From Pseudomonas sp. Irchel 3A7 (lineage in GTDB: Bacteria > Pseudomonadota > Gammaproteobacteria > Pseudomonadales > Pseudomonadaceae): a DNA stretch of 64,000 nucleotides. Where the stretch lies: NCBI RefSeq assembly GCF_900187565.1, contig NZ_FYED01000004.1, positions 62,001-126,000 of the forward strand. Reading direction: 5' to 3'. Numbering within the stretch: position 1 is the first letter of the stretch; every line of letters begins with the position of its first letter. Below the pieces are notes generated by a model. That model was not told the DNA's origin, searched no databases, and worked only from the letters and a program-made list of their open reading frames with translations. This document shows positions 58,656 through 64,000 of the stretch, piece by piece. The translations under genes were made by a program, and so were the position numbers.

Positions 58656-59069
58656 TCATTGATCCTTCTCGCAATTGACCATCCACGACACGCCAAAGCG
58701 GTCGACCAGCATGCCAAAGCGGGCCGCCCAGAAGGTGGTCTCCAGCGGCATTTGCACATTGCCGCCTGCTGACAGTGCGGAAAACACCCGTTCAGCCTCG
58801 GCAATGCTGTCGACATTCAGCGAAATCGAACAGCCGTTCATTTCTTCGGTGGGGCGGTCGGGGGTGGTATCCGATCCCATGATCGCCTGATCGCCCACTG
58901 CCAGGCGGGTGTGGATGATCAGGTTATGCAGGTCCTTGGGTACATGATCGCCGGCGGGTGTTTCACCGTAGGTCAACATCGCTTCGATCTGGCCTTTCAG
59001 ACATTCGGCATAGAAGGTGAACGCGGCTTTGCAGTCGCCATTGAAGATAAGGTAGGGATTGATTTTCAT
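58656..59069 (-). CDS. VOC-superfamily (PhnB-like) protein
   Basis: A 137-residue glyoxalase/bleomycin-resistance fold protein (NPYLIFNGDCKAAFTFYAECLKG... and the paired C-terminal half around GCSISLNVDSIAEAERVF). The PhnB-like subgroup generally lacks established enzyme activity. The start at 59069 begins MKINPYLIF; a longer frame adds six residues. CGGGAG precedes the ATG at loose spacing. Confidence 0.88.
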   Translation of the reverse strand: MKINPYLIFNGDCKAAFTFYAECLKGQIEAMLTYGETPAGDHVPKDLHNLIIHTRLAVGDQAIMGSDTTPDRPTEEMNGCSISLNVDSIAEAERVFSALSAGGNVQMPLETTFWAARFGMLVDRFGVSWMVNCEKDQ

Positions 59070-59159
59070 GATGCGGCTCCCGGTCATTGAAGGGACACAT
59101 CGGATTGGACGCTTGGTTCAGGAGCGAATTCCGATGATATCGACCGGGCAAGCAAAGCC

Positions 59160-59819
59160 CTAAATCGCGCCAGGGGCCTGGGTTTTTTTAGACGTTTTCT
59201 CGATAGACCGGGCGAGGCTTATTGCCTCGACCGGGCGTCGTGGTGCGAGCACGCGCTCGATGGCTCCGCTGAGCATGTTTTCCAGCAGTTCGTCCTGCTC
59301 GCCTTCGTCCAGCGAATGGGGTGACAGCCAACTCGGTGCGCTGTTAAGCAAGGCGGCAATGGCGTGCCCGGCTGCCGGCAGACCTGATTCGCTGAATCGG
59401 GAGCGGGCGCCGAGCATCACCAGCAACCGGCGTTCGTACTGTTCGCGCAACTGGAGAACCCGCGCCTGTTGCTCTTCATTCAGGCAGCCGCTGTCGCGCT
59501 CCACCAGTCGAAAGTGCCACGGCATGTCGCGATGCAGGTTCAGGTGCGCGCGGATCAGGCTGTTGAGCCGGTCGCGTTTGGCCGGGGCCTTTTGTTCGAT
59601 GCGGCCAAGGGTGGCCAACAGCTCTTCGTAAAACTCCTCGATCAGGTCGAGCAGCAAATGCTGTTTGCTCGGGTAATGGTGATACAACGAGCCTGGGGAA
59701 AGCCCCAGGCACGTGGCGAGTTCGCGCATGCCGACCTGACCGAAACCTTTGCTGGCAAACAATTCCAGCACCTTGTCCCGGTACTCGGCAAACCGCGAGC
59801 AACGCTCAGGCATAGGCAT
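59160..59819 (-). CDS. TetR-family regulator
   Basis: A 219-residue TetR regulator with N-terminal helix-turn-helix (VGMRELATCLGLSPGSLYHHYPSKQHLLLDLIEEF, about 30-65). Starts at 59819 or 59813 overlap the stop of the 3-hydroxyacyl-CoA dehydrogenase gene (TGA at 59806-59808), so it is co-transcribed and probably controls that fatty-acyl gene. Ligand unknown, possibly an acyl-CoA. Confidence 0.88.
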   Translation of the reverse strand: MPMPERCSRFAEYRDKVLELFASKGFGQVGMRELATCLGLSPGSLYHHYPSKQHLLLDLIEEFYEELLATLGRIEQKAPAKRDRLNSLIRAHLNLHRDMPWHFRLVERDSGCLNEEQQARVLQLREQYERRLLVMLGARSRFSESGLPAAGHAIAALLNSAPSWLSPHSLDEGEQDELLENMLSGAIERVLAPRRPVEAISLARSIEKTSKKTQAPGAI

Positions 59820-60657
59820 GGAAGCCACGCCCCGTCTTGCGACCCAGGTAACCGGCGGCAACCATTTCCTTGAGCAGTGGCGCCGGGCGGTATTTGCTGT
59901 CGTTAAAGCCGTCGTAAAAGGCTTCCATGATCGCCAGCAAAGTGTCCAGGCCGATCAGGTCCGCCAGGGCCAGCGGGCCGATGGGTTGGTTGCAGCCCAG
60001 GCGCATGCCGGCGTCGATGTCTTCGGCGCTGGCCAGGCCTTCCTGGAACACCAGGACCGCTTCGTTGATCATCGGTACCAGAATCCGGTTGACCACGAAC
60101 CCCGGGCGGTTGCCGGCGGTGATCGCGGTTTTGCCCAGCGCGGTCGCCATGTCCAGTGCCAGGGCGTGGGTGGCGTCGCTGGTTTGCAGGCCGCGGATGA
60201 CTTCAATCAGGCCCATCACCGGCACCGGGTTGAAGAAGTGCAGGCCGATAAAGCGCTCTGGCTGGCTGACGCCGGCGGCGAGTTGGGTGATCGACAGCGA
60301 CGAAGTGTTGGAGGCAATCACGCAGTCGGCGCTGACCTGCGACGCGATCTGTTGCAGTACCCGCAGTTTCAGCTCGAGGTTTTCCGTGGCGGCTTCGATC
60401 ACCAGTTGCGCGTTGTGCAGGCTGCTGTAGTCGGTGCTGGTGCGGATCTTGTCGAGGGCGGCGAGCTTTTGCTCCAGCGTCAGGGTCTCCTTGGCAACCT
60501 GACGATCGAGATTCTTGCCAACGGTCGCGACGGCTTTTTGCAAAGCGCTCTCAGAGATGTCGAGCAGGGTCACGCTGAAACCGGCCAGGGCGCAGACTTG
60601 CGCAATGCCATTGCCCATGGTGCCGGCGCCGATCACGCCAATGTGTTGCAGATTCAT
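59806..60657 (-). CDS. 3-Hydroxybutyryl-CoA dehydrogenase
   Basis: A 283-residue NAD-dependent dehydrogenase with Rossmann motif IGVIGAGTMGNGIAQ and the conserved HFFNPVPVMGLIEVI segment containing the catalytic His. It oxidises 3-hydroxyacyl-CoA as in PHB/acetoacetyl-CoA metabolism and phenylacetate degradation (PaaH). Single-domain, not fused to a hydratase. It overlaps the TetR gene downstream and diverges from an AraC gene. Confidence 0.93.
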   Translation of the reverse strand: MNLQHIGVIGAGTMGNGIAQVCALAGFSVTLLDISESALQKAVATVGKNLDRQVAKETLTLEQKLAALDKIRTSTDYSSLHNAQLVIEAATENLELKLRVLQQIASQVSADCVIASNTSSLSITQLAAGVSQPERFIGLHFFNPVPVMGLIEVIRGLQTSDATHALALDMATALGKTAITAGNRPGFVVNRILVPMINEAVLVFQEGLASAEDIDAGMRLGCNQPIGPLALADLIGLDTLLAIMEAFYDGFNDSKYRPAPLLKEMVAAGYLGRKTGRGFHAYA

Positions 60658-60822
60658 GTTGCCGTCCTTTCGCTCAAACCTGCGATACCTTGGCCGTGGT
60701 GGCAGCCGAAGGCGTACTATTGGCGCGAGTCTAGAGCTGGCAAGGCGGTTGTCCTATGCCGAAACTGTTCAACGGCACTGGTGTTTTTTGCCATTTCGAA
60801 TGATGGGGAGCGTTGCGTTCAG

Positions 60823-61830
60823 ATGCGGGAAAAGGACTCGGTGGCCGCCTACTTCGTGCAGGCAATGATCCACGGGCTGGGAGACGATCCGCAGCGAGTG
60901 CGAGCGGTGCTGGAACAGGCCGGCATTGATCCGGCGCTGATGCAAGAGCCGACGTCGCGGGTGCCGGCCAATGCTTTTGCGGCGTTGTGGCTGATTCAGA
61001 TCCGCGAACTGAATGACGAGTTCTTCGGGCTCGATTCCCATGGCATGCCGCCGGGCGCTTTCGCCCTGATTTGCCGCGCCTTGATTCAGGAGCCCGACCT
61101 GCACAAGGCCATGCGTCAGTGCCTGGCCAACTTCGCCCTGTTCCTCCACGATTTTCGCGGCGAGCTGTCCGTGCGCGGCAAGCGGGCCTTCATCAGCCTG
61201 GACAGCCAGGCGGCAAATGATGAGGTCAGCCGTTTCGGCGAAGAGACGTTCCTGGTGTTGATGATCAGCCTGTTGTGCTGGCTGGGCGGTCGGCGCATAC
61301 CCATTGACCGCGCGGATTTCCGCCACGAGCGGGTGTCCCTCAGTGACGATCGCTTGCTCTGGGGGCCGAACCTGACGTTCGGCGCCGAACGCACCGAAAT
61401 CGAATTCGCCAGCCACTACCTGCGCCTGCCGGTGGTGCAGGACCTGGCCTCGCTGAAAGTATTCCTGCGCACCGCGCCGCAGTGGCTGGTGATTCGCTTC
61501 CGCAACCAGCACGGCCTGGCGTCACAGGTGCATCAGCGCCTGCGCAACAGCCATTACAGCCACTGGCCGACCCTGCAGGCCTTCGCCCTCGAACAGCACC
61601 TGAGCCCCAGCACCTTCCGCCGCAAGCTGGAACGTGAAGGCTGTTCCTATCAGGAGATCAAGGACGAAGTGCGCCGTGCGGTGGCCTTCGAGCAATTGCG
61701 CCAGAGCCGGGCGAGCATCAGCGACATCGCCGAGCAACTGGGATTTCAGGAACCGAGTGCATTTCATCGCGCGTTCAAGAAGTGGACGGGGGAGAGTCCG
61801 GGACGGTATCGGGCAAGGTTTCAGGAGTAG
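60823..61830 (+). CDS. AraC-family regulator (OruR/arabinose-binding type)
   Basis: A 335-residue regulator with an N-terminal effector domain (about 20-210, typical of the Arabinose_bd group) and a C-terminal AraC DNA-binding domain (about 235-335, SISDIAEQLGFQEPSAFHRAFKKWTGESPGRYR). It faces the 3-hydroxyacyl-CoA dehydrogenase gene, and similar pairings occur with fatty-acid genes in pseudomonads. The ATG at 60823 has GGGGAG about 12 bases upstream, rather far. A long in-frame extension to 59749 is a shadow of the opposite strand. Confidence 0.88.
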   Translation: MREKDSVAAYFVQAMIHGLGDDPQRVRAVLEQAGIDPALMQEPTSRVPANAFAALWLIQIRELNDEFFGLDSHGMPPGAFALICRALIQEPDLHKAMRQCLANFALFLHDFRGELSVRGKRAFISLDSQAANDEVSRFGEETFLVLMISLLCWLGGRRIPIDRADFRHERVSLSDDRLLWGPNLTFGAERTEIEFASHYLRLPVVQDLASLKVFLRTAPQWLVIRFRNQHGLASQVHQRLRNSHYSHWPTLQAFALEQHLSPSTFRRKLEREGCSYQEIKDEVRRAVAFEQLRQSRASISDIAEQLGFQEPSAFHRAFKKWTGESPGRYRARFQE

Positions 61831-62010
61831 TTGGTGTGGGCCTTCGATTAAGTCTTTGTAGGAGCTTTCCATGATTTTTGCCGGCAATTTCCGAACCTTC
61901 AATCTCGAAATTTCTTGTGACGACAGGGGCTTTGCAACGGGTGGAATGAGTCGGCGAAGTGAGGTATTTCTTTGCGTCGCATCGGAGCTTTCAATGGATT
62001 GAAAACTTGC

Positions 62011-62600
62011 ATGGATGATTTGATCAAGGAAGTGATTCCGCTACTCCAGTATTTGATTCCGGGATTCTTGGCCGCCTGGATCTTTTATTCACTGACAGCC
62101 TTCAAGCGGCCGGACACTTTTGGACAAATAGTTCAGGCGCTGATCTTTACCTTCGTGATCCAGTCGCTGGTCGTTGGGTTGGGAGCGTTGCTGTTGGTTA
62201 CAGGTGAACGGTTCTTTTCAGTCGGCATGTGAGGCAGAAAATCAGAGACCTTGTGGTCAGCGGTGATTGCGGTGCTGATGGGTTTTCTTTCCTGCCACAT
62301 TGCCAGTAGCGACAAGCTTCACGCTCTGCTGCGCAAGCTGAACATCACCCGGCAATCTTCATATCCTTGCGAGTGGTACAGTGCTTTTTCAACGCGGCAA
62401 AGACATGTCGTGCTGCACTTGGTCATGGCAAACGCCTGTTTGGCTGGCCGATAGAATGGCCGGCGGAGCCTGCAAGAGGGCAGTTCGTTCTTGAGTACCC
62501 TCACTGGATTGAAGATGCAAACCAGAGATTTCACACCGGGGCCGAAGTGATTGTTATCGATGTTTCAAAAGTACAATGGGTCGAACTCCTGAAAACATAG
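62011..62600 (+). pseudogene. Broken DUF6338-like membrane protein gene
   Basis: MDDLIKEVIPLLQYLIPGFL starts a protein with N-terminal membrane helices (PGFLAAWIFY, ALIFTFVIQSLVVGLGALLLV), which I recall as DUF6338-type. The frame is broken twice: a TGA at 62230-62232 (probably from a Trp codon) and a one-base deletion near 62424, after which GKRLFGWPIEWPAEPARGQF and WIEDANQRFHTGAEVIVID continue in another frame to TAG at 62600. The intact form would be about 196 residues. The gap 61831-62010 has nothing else. Function unknown. Confidence 0.7.
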
Positions 62601-62609
62601 GATGAACAT

Positions 62610-62765
62610 ATGACAAGCAGAGCACCGCAAGAAATGCCGCCCGAATTGAGGCGGCTAATGGAGGACTGGATTAACGGCGGCCCTCCTCCCCCGGGGCAGG
62701 TGATTCCACTCGGCCCCCCACCTTCAAGAAAAGAGTCTGAGAGACCGCGTCGGCGCAACAGATAA
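62610..62765 (+). CDS. 51-residue proline-rich small protein
   Basis: MTSRAPQEMPPELRRLMEDW is followed by INGGPPPPGQVIPLGPPP and a basic tail (RKESERPRRRNR). ATAGGATGAACAT precedes the ATG, so AGGA lies seven bases upstream. It starts nine bases after the broken DUF6338-like gene and ends one base before the ABC exporter ATG. It looks like a companion of the upstream membrane protein. Its GG-P-rich centre and basic tail give no known family. Confidence 0.55.
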   Translation: MTSRAPQEMPPELRRLMEDWINGGPPPPGQVIPLGPPPSRKESERPRRRNR

Positions 62766-62766
62766 T

Positions 62767-64000
62767 ATGCCCGCGGTCCTTACCCGCTTCTCCTCATTAC
62801 TCGACCAGTCCCGGCGCGCCTTGCTGCTGGTCTGGGGCACTTCGCGCGGCCTGTTCCTTGGCCTGGTGCTGGCGACGCTGATCGCCGGGGTGCTGCCGGC
62901 GTTGGCGGCGTGGCTGGGGCAGCGCATTGTCGATGCCGTGGTATTTGCCATGCAGTTGCACGCGCAGCAGGGCAGTGCGCCGTTGTGGCCAGTGCTTCGC
63001 TATGTGCTGTTGGAAGCCGGGGTGCTGGCGTTGCTGTCCGCCACCCAGCGTGCGCTGTCTGTGCAGCAGTCGCTGTTGCGCGTGCAGTTGGGGCAGAAGG
63101 TCAACACGATGATTCTGGAAAAGGCCCAGACGCTGTCGCTGGTGCAATTCGAGAATTCCGAGTTCTACGACAAGCTTGTGCGGGTAAGGCGCGAGGCTTC
63201 GACCCGGCCGTTGGCGCTGGTGATGAAGTCGCTGGGGTTGATCCAGAACCTGATCGTGTTGATCAGCTTCGGTGTGTTGCTCGTGCACTTCTCGCCGTGG
63301 GCGCTGGTGCTGTTGGTGGTCGGCGCGTTGCCGGTGTTTTTTGCCGAGGCGCATTTTTCCGGCGATGCCTTTCGCTTGTTCACCCGCCGCGCACCGGAAA
63401 GCCGACAGCAGACGTACATCGAGACGTTGCTGTCCCATGAGGCCTACATCAAGGAGGTCAAGCTGTTCGGTTTCGCGCCGCTGCTGTTGCGGCGTTACCG
63501 CGAGACGTTCGCCCGGCTCTATGCCGAGGACCGGCGGCTGACCCTGCGCCGCGACGGCTGGGGTTTCGTGCTGGGTCTGCTCGGCACCGGGGCGTTTTAC
63601 CTGGCCTATGCCTGGGTGGTGGTCGATGCGGTTCACGGCAATATCAGCCTTGGGCAGATGACCATGTACCTGGTGCTGTTCAAGCAGGGACAGTCAGCGG
63701 TGAGCAGCAGCCTGAGCGCCATCAGTGGCCTTTATGAAGATGGACTCTACCTGTCCAGTCTTTATGAATACCTGGCTGAGCCGGTGGTGGTCGATACCGG
63801 GCATCTCACCGTCGGTGCAGTGCCTGGCGACGGCTTGCGTTTCGAGAACGTCGGTTTCCGTTATCCGGGCGCCCGTCATGCTGCGCTGGAAGGCATCGAT
63901 CTGCACCTTGTACCGGGGCACAGTGTGGCGCTGGTGGGGGAGAACGGTTCGGGCAAGACCACGCTGATCAAGCTGCTGACCCGTTTGTACCGTCCTGATC
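62767..64000 (+). CDS. ABC exporter (permease-ATPase fusion), cut by window end
   Basis: The first 411 residues are visible. Six membrane segments (from about 20 to 310) form an ABC_membrane domain with a coupling helix around QTLSLVQFENSEFYDKLVRV, followed by the ATPase domain opening FENVGFRYPG with Walker A GENGSGKTT (about 390-398). A type I exporter half-transporter, possibly for lipids, peptides or small molecules. No ribosome binding site stands before the ATG, so translation may be coupled to the proline-rich ORF. The frame is open to base 64000. Confidence 0.88.
   Translation, partial: MPAVLTRFSSLLDQSRRALLLVWGTSRGLFLGLVLATLIAGVLPALAAWLGQRIVDAVVFAMQLHAQQGSAPLWPVLRYVLLEAGVLALLSATQRALSVQQSLLRVQLGQKVNTMILEKAQTLSLVQFENSEFYDKLVRVRREASTRPLALVMKSLGLIQNLIVLISFGVLLVHFSPWALVLLVVGALPVFFAEAHFSGDAFRLFTRRAPESRQQTYIETLLSHEAYIKEVKLFGFAPLLLRRYRETFARLYAEDRRLTLRRDGWGFVLGLLGTGAFYLAYAWVVVDAVHGNISLGQMTMYLVLFKQGQSAVSSSLSAISGLYEDGLYLSSLYEYLAEPVVVDTGHLTVGAVPGDGLRFENVGFRYPGARHAALEGIDLHLVPGHSVALVGENGSGKTTLIKLLTRLYRPD

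Noticed and set aside
59749..60822. In-frame extension of the AraC gene over 350 codons
   Set aside because: It is antisense to the TetR and dehydrogenase genes; the AraC family length (about 335 residues) is met from 60823.

Overview
The window reads as chromosomal DNA of a Pseudomonas of the fluorescens group. Grounds: the block thrS-infC-rpmI-rplT-pheS-pheT-ihfA-MerR-tRNA-Pro, an RsmA-type CsrA, a DUF1654 gene, REP/REPIN palindromes with the GTGGGAGCGRGC core typical of this group, high GC with GC-rich codon use, and amino-acid and sugar catabolic operons typical of soil or plant pseudomonads. No species call is possible from the sequence alone.

Layout. 1-5.4 kb: exported beta-carbonic anhydrase (cut by the left edge), a DUF2214 membrane protein, csrA/rsmA, a SPOR-like lipoprotein, a DUF1654-endonuclease I operon behind a LexA box, and a periplasmic glutaminase/asparaginase. 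5.4-12.6 kb: ribose operon rbsBACRKD, ending in an exported nucleoside hydrolase, with a LacI-type operator at the promoter and a strong terminator at the end. 12.6-14.7 kb: small conserved genes and a cold-shock protein. 14.7-22.5 kb: the translation block, with an AUU-started infC, ending at tRNA-Pro(GGG).

22.5-28.8 kb is accessory DNA next to the tRNA: fragments of prophage head genes in scrambled order, small orphan genes (an inverted membrane-anchored protein, a 51-residue extremely acidic protein, a 206-residue membrane protein) and two small minus-strand genes behind near-duplicate leaders. No integrase and no second attachment site were seen.

28.8-45.8 kb is a complete myo-inositol locus: an RpiR-type regulator, iolC fused to a DUF2090 aldolase-like domain, iolE, iolB, mmsA, an IolI/IolH-like isomerase, iolD, iolG, two further Gfo/Idh/MocA dehydrogenases and a sugar ABC importer of the IbpA-IatA-IatP kind. 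Three promoters carry pairs of AT-rich palindromes about 28-29 bp apart, which probably define the regulon. REPINs sit between several of these genes.

45.8-57.5 kb: a PphA-like phosphatase, a trypsin-like lipoprotein, then a minus-strand series: an ABC importer with the gene order of aotJQMOP (including the AotO-like M14 protein) followed by an RpiR regulator, and three hydroxyproline catabolic enzymes (FAD dehydrogenase, DHDPS-family deaminase, 4-hydroxyproline 2-epimerase) divergent from a PAS-AraC regulator. 57.5-64 kb: small genes, a TetR gene overlapping a 3-hydroxyacyl-CoA dehydrogenase, an AraC regulator, a broken membrane-protein gene, a 51-residue proline-rich ORF, and an ABC exporter cut by the right edge.
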